Source: Mytilus californianus (lineage: Eukaryota; Mollusca; Bivalvia; Mytilida; Mytilidae). From it: DNA of 64,000 nucleotides. Of the stretch, positions 37,154-48,165 are shown one piece after another (position 1 is the stretch's first letter; each line of letters starts with the position of its first letter). The notes below the pieces were generated by a model. That model was not told the origin of the DNA. It did no database searches and saw only the letters and a list, made by a program, of their open reading frames with translations. Both the position numbers and the translations under genes were made by a program. The DNA lies in the NCBI RefSeq assembly GCF_021869535.1, contig NW_026262734.1, forward strand, positions 95,237,285 to 95,301,284. The letters run 5' to 3'.

Positions 37154-38160
37154 ATGTAACCATTCATTTTTTCTGAATAAAAACATTAATCTAAGAATAC
37201 AGGGACGTAAAATTGTTTTGTAATTTTAAAATGTGTCCCAGTGCAACAATTGATCATGCAATCTTTCAATTTCAAAGATTATAAACAAAATTTGCTTCTT
37301 GTATAGATGTCATGTTATAAAAAGCAATCCAAAAAATTTTATACTGCACTTTCAATATACTTAAAAAATTGATAAACATTCAAATTTACATTTATTGACA
37401 AAATTTAGTACATATAAAATTCTTTTCTGTATTCTTACTAGTTTTTATTCATATATGTCCTAATGTTAAACTTATGTGCGATTCAATGCTCACAAATTTT
37501 CTTGACTTATAAGTTTGAGGAAAAGTTTTATGCACAGTAAAAAAGGGAGATAACTCATGTTTGGAAGTTAATGATATATATATGATATATATTATCCTTT
37601 TTTTCTTTGCAATAATGGGAAGTAAAGAATCTATTACAGTAACAGTAATCTATTTCATAAGTTGGAGTTACCTCCCACATTTTTTAAAAGTATAAAAGTA
37701 AAGAAGACATAAGATGTGTGAAAGTAATTAAATTTACTACTTAATAATTATAGAAATATTACTAGTAAATCAAATTAGTCCATCAATATAATATAGGCAT
37801 CTAGGAATTTGAAATAAGAGATACACATGTATACAAAATTCCATCCTAATGACTCTACTAGAGATAAATATAAACAGTGATAGAAAATATAATTCAAAAC
37901 CAACATGTTTTTGTAGTTGCATCTAACCCACTATCAAGGGAGATAATTCATGCTTAACAAAAAGATAAATATTTATCATTTACAATGATTGTATGTCCAA
38001 ATGTGTAAATCTTGAGAGACAAAGAATAACAGTTTTTAAAATGATTCAATTTTGCAAAAAGAAAATTGGAATGAATAATAGCAAAATTCAGGTGAATTTG
38101 TTTCTCATGTTACAAAAATTTAACTCAATAAAGTTAAATTTCTCTTATGAATTCATGGTT
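37154..38160. other. Unannotated AT-rich stretch
   Basis: Repeated short words such as GGGAGATAA(C/T)TCATG (37546, 37940) are seen but no gene. Confidence 0.35.
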
Positions 38161-38179
38161 TAATTCAGATAAAATGAAA

Positions 38180-38713
38180 CATAACATTTTCACATGAGTT
38201 TTGATTCATGTTAATTTCATGTGAAATTGTTCACGTGAATTTAACGTGAAATTTTTCATGTCAATATATCATGAAATATTCACATGAATTTAACGTGAAA
38301 TATTCACGTGAATTTCACGTGAAATACTCACGTGAAATACTCACATGAATTTCACGTGAAATATTCACGTGAATTTCACGTGAAAATAGAATTTTTCAAA
38401 TTAAATTAAGATTTCCATGGAATATATGACACATATAATACAAGATATTAGAGGTTGACAAAATGTTTGATTTTCGGTTATTTTTTTTTAACTTAGACAC
38501 CATTTATATTTTTTCACGTGAAATTCACATGAAATGTTTTACGTGAAATTCACGTGAAATAATTTCACGTGAAAATTTAACGTGAATTTCACGTGAAATC
38601 ACTTCACGTGAAATTAACGTGAAATTCATGTGAAATTCATGTGAAATTCATGTGAAATTCACGTGAAATGAGATTCACGTGAAATTCACGTGAGCAAAAT
38701 TTGGCTGTGTATG
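38180..38713 (-). repeat. TTCACGTGAA palindrome array, right copy
   Basis: About 30 variants of TTCACGTGAAA(T) with TTCATGTGAA and TTAACGTGAA forms, interrupted at 38395-38510 by AT-rich sequence. The outer end, GAGCAAAATTTGGCTGTGTATG split around the last unit, is the inverse of the left copy's outer end. Confidence 0.85.
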
Positions 38714-40105
38714 ATTTAAAAAAAAAATAACAAAAATACCGAACTCTAAATCATATTAAAAAAGTGGGAAGTCCATGATAACTGACAAAATCAACAGAAC
38801 AAGTCAAAAACAACTGCCATGTTCCCAACTTGGTACAGGCATTTTCAGAAATATGTCCTCTATAAACGTTTCTTTTAAATATTTATTACAAAGCCATCAC
38901 GTATAATAGACAACTTTTGACCTGTAATGGTTTACTTTTCCAAATTGTGACTTGGATGGAGAGTTGTCTCATTGGCACTCATACCAAATCTTCTGATATC
39001 TATCAGATATATTTCATTTAATGTTTATTGATCGAAAACTGTGGCTTCTTATTCACTTTCAATCTACATTAGAAAATGACAGTTGTTATACATTCGCTCG
39101 ATCTGTTTGAGCTTTTGATTTTGCCATTTGATTAGGGACTATCCGTTTTGGATTTCCCTTTGAGTTCGGTATTTTAGTGATTTTACTTTTTCAGGTTCTG
39201 TTGTCGAAGTTAACCAATCATGACCTTTATAAACAAACTTTCAAATAGAATATATGGAGCACGTGAAAAATAATGGAGTTGATAGATTGATGTTATTTTG
39301 TCTGATATCCCCATGGGTTTCGCTTTGTTAATATTGTTTTGTCACAAAAGTTGTTAAATGATTAGGTGTACTATTTTTTTCATAATCAAGTAACACTCTA
39401 CCTTTCAGTGCACATTTGTTTGTTTACCTTTACTTGTATTATGGGTTTCCCTAGCACTTGCGCTATGTGGTTGTCGAATATCTAATGAGAGTTATTTTGG
39501 CAAAGATCACTTCATAAAGAAGAGCTATCGACGGAGTATAGTACGGGAATAGAATAATGCAATAATTTCTCAAGATTCTGATTGGATGAAGGATCTTCTT
39601 TTACAAGAAAACCCATGTCCACATGTTTTATAATATAACCTAACCATTATATAAGTATATAGCACATATTCAACTTTTATTTTAAATTTGAGGTATCATG
39701 TGACTAGATAAGATAACGTTTCTACCGTCACTCATACTGTGGATTCATATATTTTCGTGGGTACCAATTTTTGTGGATTATGAAAAAAATTTGCATTTTC
39801 GTAGATATTTGGTCACTAGGTTTTAGATAAGTTTGCAAACAATCTAATAGAAAATGTGTACTTCGTTGAGTATTTAAATCCATGGGATAACTGTACCCAC
39901 GAATAATAATGAATACACAGTATGTGGAAAAACATCAATGCTAAGACAAAAAACGGAATACTACTGAAATATAAACACCAGCATACACACACAACATAGA
40001 AAACTAAGGACTGAGCAACATGATTCATGCATAAAACCTGAGATGATTTCATAGGCTTCAGAAGTCTAAGCCGATCCCGATCCACACGTGGCAACCATTA
40101 TGTTG
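38714..40105. mobile_element. Repeat mosaic including Penelope tail piece (-)
   Basis: 38720-38860 is a dispersed mussel repeat (AAAAACAACTGCCATGTTCC, TTGGTACAGGCATTTTC). 38935-38995 is the common 3' end (GGAGAGTTGTCTCATTGGCA). 39100-39190 carries TTTTGCCATTTGATTAGGGA, repeated at 43520. 39920-40105 is a minus-strand Penelope 3' tail: its complement has ACGTGTGGATCGGGATCGGC and GTTGCTCAGTCCTTAGTTTT, as in fossil 6. Confidence 0.5.
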
Positions 40106-40223
40106 CTCATGTAGGTAAACTATGCATGATTAACATCAAGATCTTTTTAACATATATAACTCGCTTTTCTTATCATATGTAAGCAAAGGATTTGTTTATT
40201 AGTCCTACTTAATAAACTTGCAG

Positions 40224-40498
40224 TTCAAATTAGACTTTTCAACGTCAAAAATCAGCCAAACCAAAAACAATATAACAGAAAAACAGACCAGATAAATTTA
40301 ACTTGCACAGCTATTGGAAAACCTGAACCAGAATACATATGGTTTAAACAGGACAACAAGAGAAATATACTTTCAAGAACACATACCTATATTATTGGAG
40401 ATGTTAATCCAAACAACATTGGAATATACATCTGTGAAGCTTTCAACATCAAAATAACGTTATTTATAGAAATTCATATTCAGTTGCAATTGATATAG
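40224..40498 (+). pseudogene. Gene B: I-set immunoglobulin exon with 1-bp deletion
   Basis: Acceptor AATAAACTTGCAG, donor ATATAG/GTAAGT. It aligns with gene A's Ig exon over its full length but is 275 rather than 276 bases. The frame reads QINLTCTAIGKPEPEYIWFK and NNIGIYICEAFN, with both Cys and the Trp kept. Near 40450-40455 one base is missing, throwing the G strand out of frame; the next frame reads NVIYRNSYSVAIDIG as expected. Without correction the frame ends at the TAG of the splice site. Confidence 0.75.
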
Positions 40499-41860
40499 GT
40501 AAGTTTGCAATCTATTGCATCTATGTGTGTTAAAAGGGTAAAATATCGTTTTATTTTTTTCTGAAGCCAAGTTATACACCAAAGTATATAAAATGTTTGC
40601 AAGATAATGTGCATAGCTGTTTCTTTTGTATAATAAATACAATGTAACTTGTCATTTATACTTATTCTTATCAGAGCTGAATCATGAAACCACTTTAACA
40701 CAGGTTTATCTATTGGGATCATTTACTAATTTTCCAGATAATGGACCTTAAATATCTATGGAATGTTATTATTTGCATTTCATTTTTTTATGCTTACATA
40801 ATGACTAATTGATGAATTAATAAGAGAATATATTAAAATACAAAACATTTTCATGAATACAGTGGACAAATTACTGCAGACAACAGATTCGGAATTAATG
40901 AAGATTTTTGTAGGTAAGTTATATGCTTTAGTTCGCATAAACAAATATTGGAAGGAGTAAGAATTGGATTGTGATCCCACTACTACAACTACTTCTACTA
41001 CTCTAATTCGGGTGGCACCACTTTAACCGTTTTGTAGTGATGCCCCATAATAACGTTATAAGCAAGCAGGGCATCATCTTTGTCGCATTGACACATTCTC
41101 TTATTGATTTTAATAAGTTTTGTTCGATTTCTTGATATCTTTCTTCTCTTTTGCTGTTGCAAAGTTAAGTTGTAAATTAACTCTCAGCTAATGTAATGCA
41201 AGGCATAAATTAGATGTATTGTTGATTAGTTTATTGTAGCAATTTTATGAAACAGACCTTATGTAAATATGTTGCTGCAATACGATATAAAACAGACCTA
41301 TTTTAAGTTTGAACCGATTCGCGGTGTCCATCTTCAAAGTACTTGACGCAAATCTAGATGTACCCGTAAAAGCCTTAATTCGAGTTCGATAAAACTGATG
41401 ATATCAAAATAATCAAGGAATAGTTAGGAACAGCCTGTATCCGCTTTTTTTTCAATTGCCTGAAATGATGTTATTGTGTTACTAGTATGCATTTAGACTA
41501 TTATTTATATATATGTTGTTGTTACATATGCTATGTTTTACTTATTGACGTTCAAATCTCCATAAAATTTTAAACATTGTTAATTTGTATCAGAAAAGTG
41601 AATGCCATGATTTATGGCCTTATTTCTTATACCGTTATTGAAATGAAGCTGCATATTATCTGTATAAACAGTGTGTGTTGATGGGATTACAAACTTTTGC
41701 TACTTTGATAAAATTTGAAACAGACAACATGAACAAAAGTTACCATACTGCTATAACAGTTATTGTTATTGATCTCTATTACTTAATGGTCAGTTCTGAT
41801 TGACTGCAAATCAGTAAAGTTGTTAAAAAAAACCCATGCAAAGACCTTATATCATCACTT
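40499..41860 (+). other. Gene B intron
   Basis: AT-rich; no exon found. GTAGTGATGCCCCATAATAA and GGGCATCAT near 41030-41070 hint at a decayed repeat. Confidence 0.35.
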
Positions 41861-41866
41861 AATTGA

Positions 41867-42830
41867 TCAAGTCACTGATGAGTCCGATGTAGACAAGGCA
41901 TGCGTCTGGTGTATAAAATTAGAAGCCTCATATCCTTAATGAGTGTTTACAACCTTGACCCTTTCACTATTTTATATCGAGCGCAATGGATGAGTAATAT
42001 GCTGACTAATTTTGATTTTCAAATCCACTGGATTGATGGCACTCGGTGGTGAACATTTTGTTATCGAGGGTATTTATAGTGAGCATTTTTGTGTTGACAT
42101 GAAATAAAAAGATGCGTCCATTTTCCGTTATTTTACTAGTAATCAACTTTGATTTTCTGAACAATAGAATTGTGTAGAAACAGACATTTATGGCTCTAGT
42201 CGTATTTGGCACAAATTTTCGACAAGTTTTGGTTCTAACTGTATTGTTTCAATTGTGTAAGGTGAGTATTATCAAATTAACACACGCGACTGGTATAACA
42301 AATTGTAAGCATGATATGTTTGGCCAAGTTTTACTCATCAGATTTAAAAGCACTGTTTGATATTTGCAGTTTGTTATGGAACAAACGTCAAGCGGGTTTA
42401 TAGATAGTAAAGTCAACATAGTCATTTGATATGATAAACACACCAGATTTAATATCAGATGGTTTGCCTCTTACATCAACATGATTAAAACAAACTTTAT
42501 AGTTAGAAAACTTCGACAACAACTTAAAAGTTCGTTTCATTGTTGCCTAATGTGTATTAACATGAAAAGGTCATTTATGGCTATATTACCTTCATCTGCC
42601 AACACTGATGACAATAAAGAGAGAGAGTGATGCACAAATGTTCATAAGTATCAACATTTAAGATAGAGGTATTGACACAAAATATCTTTTCGTCTTTTAG
42701 ATCTAAAAAAATTTAATGTTTGGTCCTCAATGCCTTTTAAACTCGTACTAATTTGCTCTGTTTAACTGTTTGATTTGAGCGTCACTGATGATTTTTTGTT
42801 GCCAAACGGGCGTCTAGACTAAATGAAAAC
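41867..42830 (+). repeat. Three decayed hammerhead-ribozyme repeats in gene B intron
   Basis: At 41867-41915: GTCA, CTGATGA, stem II GTC...GAC, then AAGGC instead of GAAAC, and GCGTCTGG. At about 42253-42300: AAGGTGAGTATT ... ACACACGCGACTGG. At 42779-42825: GTCA, CTGATGA, CAAAC, GGGCGTCTAG. The first is followed by TTGATGGCACTCGGTGG and GTGTTGACATGAAATAAA, as in the gene A copy at 7670-7730. The core is damaged in each. Confidence 0.5.
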
Positions 42831-43133
42831 TCTGGAAGCTACGATGAGTATATTTACAACTGAAAACCCACACACAGTATTTTGATAAAAAAATGAAATT
42901 AGATATGAATGACGTCAGATTTGTAGATTCTGTGAAAGTTTAGTGACAATCCAGTCTTTATATAGATAGTTTAGAAGAATATCAATGTGTCAATGGGGAT
43001 TTGAGAAACAACTCAAAGATCATAATTAGCCATTGCGTCAATAAATGATTTAGCATAACGGTTAATATTTAGACTGACACTAAAAGGCAATTATATAGCA
43101 ACCTTTTCCATCTTTGTTTTTATCTAATTTTAG

Positions 43134-43230
43134 TACATGCAGCATATGCAATTTCATTCACTTGTTCAGTCGTGGTTGTTGTCCTATGTTTCACTGTCAA
43201 AAAGCGATATGGGAAACGAGAAAAAAAGAA
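43134..43230 (+). pseudogene. Gene B: transmembrane exon (itself intact)
   Basis: Acceptor TCTAATTTTAG, donor AGAA/GTAAGT, phase 1 to phase 2, 97 bases as in gene A. It encodes HAAYAISFTCS, five Val, LCFTV and KKRYGKREKKK, a single membrane span with a basic stop-transfer. It is the only gene B exon without a disabling change. It is filed as pseudogene because its neighbours are broken. Confidence 0.75.
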
Positions 43231-43824
43231 GTAAGTTAAATATTCTTTTACGTTGAAATTAAAAAATAATTCAACCATTAAAGACCACATTGAATAAACT
43301 TCACATTACGAAGCTGTTATAAATCACTTTCGAATGTCAGTACCATCATTTTAGATTTAGTCAAGTTAGAATTTAGGCGCTTTCTATTCGTAAGCACCTG
43401 TGATAAGCTGAACTTTTTGCGTTGGTTTATGTGGCTCAATACTTAGAATTTTGAACCGAAGTTAATATTTCTTCCTTTCTTTTTTGACTATAGATTGGCT
43501 ATCTCCATTGTTTGAGCTTTTGTTTTGCCATTTGATTAGGGGCTTTCCTTTTTGAATTTTCCTCGGAGTTCCGTATTTATGTGATTTTATTTTTTGGTAC
43601 GTTTTTGGAGTTAACATGTGTAGGTGAAAGTTCGATACCAGTTTCTTTCATTCTCATTTTATTTTTTGTTTGATCTATTGAAAAATAATGAAACATTTGA
43701 AATGGAATAAAATGGAAAAGTTTGGTATATTTTTGTTATTACAAAACTATATACGTTTTGTAATAAATCAAACTAAAAAAATACAAATAGTATCACTGGA
43801 GCTAAATGCTCTTTATATAATATT
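43231..43824 (+). other. Gene B last intron, first part
   Basis: The first 70 bases match gene A's intron. 43490-43610 repeats the TTTTGCCATTTGATTAGGGG segment also seen at 39125. Confidence 0.45.
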
Positions 43825-44292
43825 TTGTTTACATTAGTGAGTCCGTATGATGCCAACTTATCGGAATTCCAATGGGGACTTATTGTGCTCCATTCCAACC
43901 GGACATGTTTCAGTATGTATTGTTACGAATTACAATTTATGTCTAAAATCAGCAAAGACCAATTAAAACAACATCTGATACAAAAATTTGATAACACTTT
44001 TAGATATTTGGATGGTATTTTGGCTCTTAATTTAGACCACTTTAGTTTGTACAATAAAGAGATATATACTGTTGAATTTACTTAAGATAAAGCTAAAACA
44101 AGCAATGCACACTGCCTTTTCCTTGATATTGATCTCTTTGTCTCTAACGGGAAGCTTGATACAAAAATGTACCATAAAACAAATGATTTTTTTCATTTCC
44201 CATTGTTAATTATCAGTTTATAAATTGCGACGTCCCCTTGTCACCATCGTATTGTGTCTATATATCTCAATTTGTTTGATTCGCTCATGTAC
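43825..44292 (+). mobile_element. Penelope-like retroelement fossil 5 (YLDG)
   Basis: RT pieces in shifting frames: PMGTYCAPFQPDMF (motif B), YCYELQFMSKISKD, NTFRYLDGILALN (motif C with the second Asp replaced by Gly), then after a stop KAKTSNAHCLFLDIDLFVSN, GKLDTKMYHKTNDFFHFP, and CDVPLSPSYCVYISQF ending at about 44292. The homology stops some 15 bases before the acceptor of gene B's tail exon. Inactive by mutation. Confidence 0.65.
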
Positions 44293-44306
44293 GTTAAACT
44301 TTATAG

Positions 44307-44777
44307 CATTCAATCTGAAGTATCTGTTGACCAGGAAAATATTTCTGTAGATAATGAATATGAAGAAATCGAAAGTGTCTCTTATCATGAAGTTAACCTG
44401 CATAATGACAGGATTGAAAACAGCAACCAAACAATATCTGAAGAAGAAATAGTTTTTAAAAATATACCTATTTCAACATATACAAGCAGTAGTGAAAGTA
44501 ATATAACATTCAGCTATTTATACGTAAACACGGATATTTTCAATACAATCTTGAAACCATTTCTGATCATTCGAATGGATTGGAAAATTTTAATATCGGA
44601 GTTGATAATACTTTTGTCAGTGAAAATTCTGGAAGTGATACTCTTCATGTTAATCAATACGTAAACCCGACTTGTCTCAATGTTCCAAACATCTATGAAG
44701 ATTTGAATCACACGAATGTTGACACACACAAATACGAAAGTCCTCATATAGAAGGGAGTACAACCTGTACCAAGTAG
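44307..44777 (+). pseudogene. Gene B: cytoplasmic tail exon, one frameshift, alternative tyrosine motifs
   Basis: Acceptor AAACTTTATAG; one base completes the phase-2 codon, giving IQSEVSVDQENISVDNEYEE. Motifs in order: YEEI (Src-family SH2 type), VSYHEV (ITIM type), then after a frameshift between about 44500 and 44530 GYFQYNLETI, VNQYVNP (YxN, Grb2 type) and NIYEDL, ending CTK and TAG. VSYHEVNLH aligns with gene A's VIYSEVNEH, indicating common descent of the first ITIM; the rest differs. The acidic, Ser/Asn-rich composition fits a cytosolic tail. The frameshift would truncate the product. Confidence 0.6.
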
Positions 44778-46789
44778 AAACAAAACAATCAATTAAAGTG
44801 TCCAGTTGTTCCTGAAATATCTTACGACTCATGTAGGCAAAATTGTCTGATTTATTTTATCATATTATTAGTATTACAATTTAATACATCATTGTTGTCT
44901 GAGCAATGTTAAATTTACTTTGTACAAACTTTAAAAACAAAACGACGAGGCAAAATACTATAGCTTTCTGGTACAAACAAAAGGTTTATAAAGATATGTC
45001 AGGAAATGGCTTAACTAAGGTAAACATCATGATGACCACAAATAATAAATCTTACTGCCTTCATTATGACGACACAAGCAAAATACCAAAATACAAAAAA
45101 AATACAAAAAAATACAAAAAAATGAATGATCCTTTACTACTTCCTCAAAAAGTTGATTTCAGTGAGACTGATGACAATTTTTATTTCTAATTTTCCCTTT
45201 GACTATTTGATGTCATGAACTGTGAGGTAATCATGGTTATTATCTGCATGTGTTTATTGTCAGCGATACATTACCCATTTAAATGTTTAAACTCTGTCCG
45301 TTCCAGCAGGTCTCGCTTTAACTCATGTATCTACGACCGATTGTTTCCAATTTTTTGTATCCCTGATACCATATAGGTTGTGGTTCTGCTATTTAATTCC
45401 AATTTGTTTTTTTTAAATCAATTGCAGTCAATTCAGTGCTGTTCAGTAACTTTTCAGACATTTGAATATGATGATTCATATGTACATGTAAATAACAACT
45501 ACATAAACTAAACATATGACTGTTTACAAAATACTCCAAAATTTATCGCAGTGGATGATTCTAAAAATTGTTAGACTGAAAATTCCTAAATATTTCGGCT
45601 GTCTTTTAAGAGCGGTTCAGATCAAAACGACCGTTTCAGATCAGTTTACTCGTGCAAAAGACCACATGATGTTTTATTAATCACCATTGCCGGTCCAAGA
45701 TTTATCTCAGAGACCAGTCAGATCTCACATTATAACATATGTACAGGTAACACGTTTTTGCCAGATTTCGCTATAAACTGAATAAATATTGAACGAATTA
45801 ATATCAATTTTTACTTTTATTGAATTCAAAAGATCGGCTATACATTTTATTTTTAATACGCCGCCTTTTATTCGACTTTCGCCCTATCACGTCTAAAACT
45901 CGTATATCAATAAATCACGCTTTTAATGTTTGTATGAATAGCCGTGCTGTATATTCTATTCGTTGCTTGCATGGCTAACTGTTTATTTTGGACTTTTTGA
46001 AATTTGAATATATGTATGTTATAAATCAAATATAATACTTTGGGTCAAATTGGTGAACAGGAATGTCGTAGAGGTATTTGACGAAACTACTATTGTTGAT
46101 CATTTTCAAAAGGGAATGCAAGTGCTTTGTTTTCTTTTGCTGCCTAACAAAATTAATTATAGAAGGAATTACCAAAGCGCATGATGTGTGTGTGTGTGTG
46201 TGTATGTGTGTGTTTCGATGAAATGTTTAACAAAATATGTATTACATCTGATATGTATTTAACAATTGGCACTGTCAAAACTGATAATGTTTATTTGCTT
46301 TTTTATGTGTGATATATTGTAGTGTATATATTTGATCTATATTATTTAATTTAATTTTTTTTTTTTTCTTTTTATTGATTTAATGGTATTTGTTTTATTA
46401 TAATTTAAGAATTATTTCCTTTTATATTTAATATGTTTAAATGTTAACAACGTTCTTCCACATTGTGTATGAGTAATATCATTATTAACCAAACTACTGG
46501 TTTAAAATGATGACATAAAATCAGCACTGATACGGATAAATCTTTGGACCTAACGTAATGTACACGATACACCTTTATCATTAAACATGTATATTAAAAG
46601 TTTGTGTTCTTTGTCCACTTTGATTAGAAAAATGTATGTGATTTCCATATGCAATAATCTATCTCCTATACTTATACCACTATAATACAATATTTGATCA
46701 GTACTATACTGTCTACACAATCCCATTAAATTATAATAGTGTTTCCTCTTGTTGGACACCGGAAATTCATAGAAAAATATTTGCATAGC
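44778..46789. other. Region after gene B
   Basis: A + strand frame at 44906-45190 is Lys/Asn-rich and probably 3' UTR or chance. A (TG)n microsatellite lies at 46187-46212. No other gene recognised. Confidence 0.35.
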
Positions 46790-47070
46790 GTTGTTTCTCC
46801 ACTATTTTTCATTTTTTTTTTTTGCCGTTTGGTTTTGTTGCACTTCAGTGTTTTTGTTTTTTCTTTGTTTTTCTTTTATAGTTGGTGTGTTTCTCTCGGT
46901 TTTGGTTTGTAATCCGGATTTGTTTTTTCTCAATCGATTTTTTATGCCGTTCGGTTTTTGTTGCACTTTAGTGTTTATGTTGTTTCTTTGTTTTTTTTTT
47001 TTTTATGGTTGGTGTATTTCTCTCGGTTTTGGTTTGTAATCCGGATTTTTGAACACCGGTTTACTACTTT
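46790..47070 (+). repeat. Tandem pair of a ~130-bp mussel repeat
   Basis: Two units with TTGCACTT(C/T)AGTGTTT, TTTCTCTCGGTTTTGGTTTG and TAATCCGGATTT. It is the inverse of the 4905-5060 repeat. The hydrophobic frame here is repeat-derived. Confidence 0.8.
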
Positions 47071-48165
47071 TCCCTTTGTCTAACTCCAAACAAATGTATA
47101 CTTTATTAAAGGTACTTGTCTATCGAAATAACAATCAAACAACGAGTTAATTGTCAAATGTTTAAATTTGTTTTCTACATGGTTTTGGTTATCTCAGTCA
47201 AATATTTGTGATATTGCACTTTAAAACTTCAGAATCAATTTCCCCACATATAGAAAATTTAAGTTAACATAATTATAAGATTTGCACAACGTTGAGTTGT
47301 GTTTTATAACGATTTGAAACGGACACATTCCACAGATTTTCCGAGTAAAAGTTTCGATTATTATCACAGTTTCATTTTCCTCGATCAATCATTAGAACGC
47401 AGACGATTCAAGAGTATAAAGCGGTGTCGAATAGGCAAAAAATCGTCTTTATTTTGGGTTTAATCTCCTCACATAACACCTGGCTACCACTGGTCTAAAT
47501 TTTAATATACATATGTCTACTTCACTTTCCGCCCTTTCGTAAAAATTAATGTTGTCACATGTACAGTTTTATTTTTCAAAAGACTATGGTCGTCAATTTG
47601 TAATCCAACTCTTTCAGTTTTTTTATTTGAACAGAAATGCTTTCATTTTCGTCTACAGTATTTTATTTTTGAGATTACCATCTTTCATATTGGCAGTCTT
47701 GATTTTCATTGCATTTTAAAATAAAGTTTTACCTTCTATTGAAAGTTGTTTTTTTCTTCCGTTAAAATATAGACATCAACTATATTTGCTAGTCCATTTA
47801 AGTACATATTAGTTACTAATGAATGAATGTTAAAACTCTTAAACATCCTTGAAATTATTGCTTATGAACATAGTATAGATAGTTTGAAAGTTCTTGGTAA
47901 AAATTTATTTGAAAAACTTCAATTTTGTCACAGAACTTGATCACTCTTCTCACAGTCATTTATTTTTCTAGCACTTTCAGTTATGTTAATCTACTACCTT
48001 TTTGCTATCTTATATACTAGTTATGTTTTCATTTAAATGTTGTTATGTATAAAAAATCTTTAATATGTTAATATCTAAGTATTTTCACCGTTTTGTGTCA
48101 TAGAAAAGGTCTTAAACCAAAGAACATGTCTAAAATGTAAAACATAAGAAGATGAAAACCACTTC
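47071..48165. other. Unannotated AT-rich stretch
   Basis: No supported gene or bounded element. Confidence 0.35.

Larger units (their letters stand above)
24950..38713. mobile_element. Possible 13.8-kb composite element bounded by inverted palindromic arrays
   Basis: The left end reads CATACACAGGCAAATTTTG then a TTCACGTGAA-type array. The right end is a similar array followed by CAAAATTTGGCTGTGTATG, the inverse of the left end. Outside, ATTTAA occurs on both sides (24942-24947 and 38714-38719), a possible target duplication. Between lie minus-strand exons and bivalve repeats, inside gene B's large intron. An alternative is two independent insertions of a one-ended repeat in opposite orientations. 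No transposase was recognised inside. Confidence 0.35.

Noticed and set aside
24950..38713. CRISPR-like look of regularly recurring short repeats
   Set aside because: Units are palindromic, in both orientations, irregularly spaced and without unique spacers, in a eukaryotic genome.
44906..45190. 94-codon + strand frame after gene B's tail
   Set aside because: Lys/Asn-rich, no acceptor in matching phase, best explained as 3' UTR or chance; kept only as a note.
46187..46212. Possible Z-DNA regulatory element at (TG)n
   Set aside because: A short ordinary microsatellite with nothing around it to support a role.
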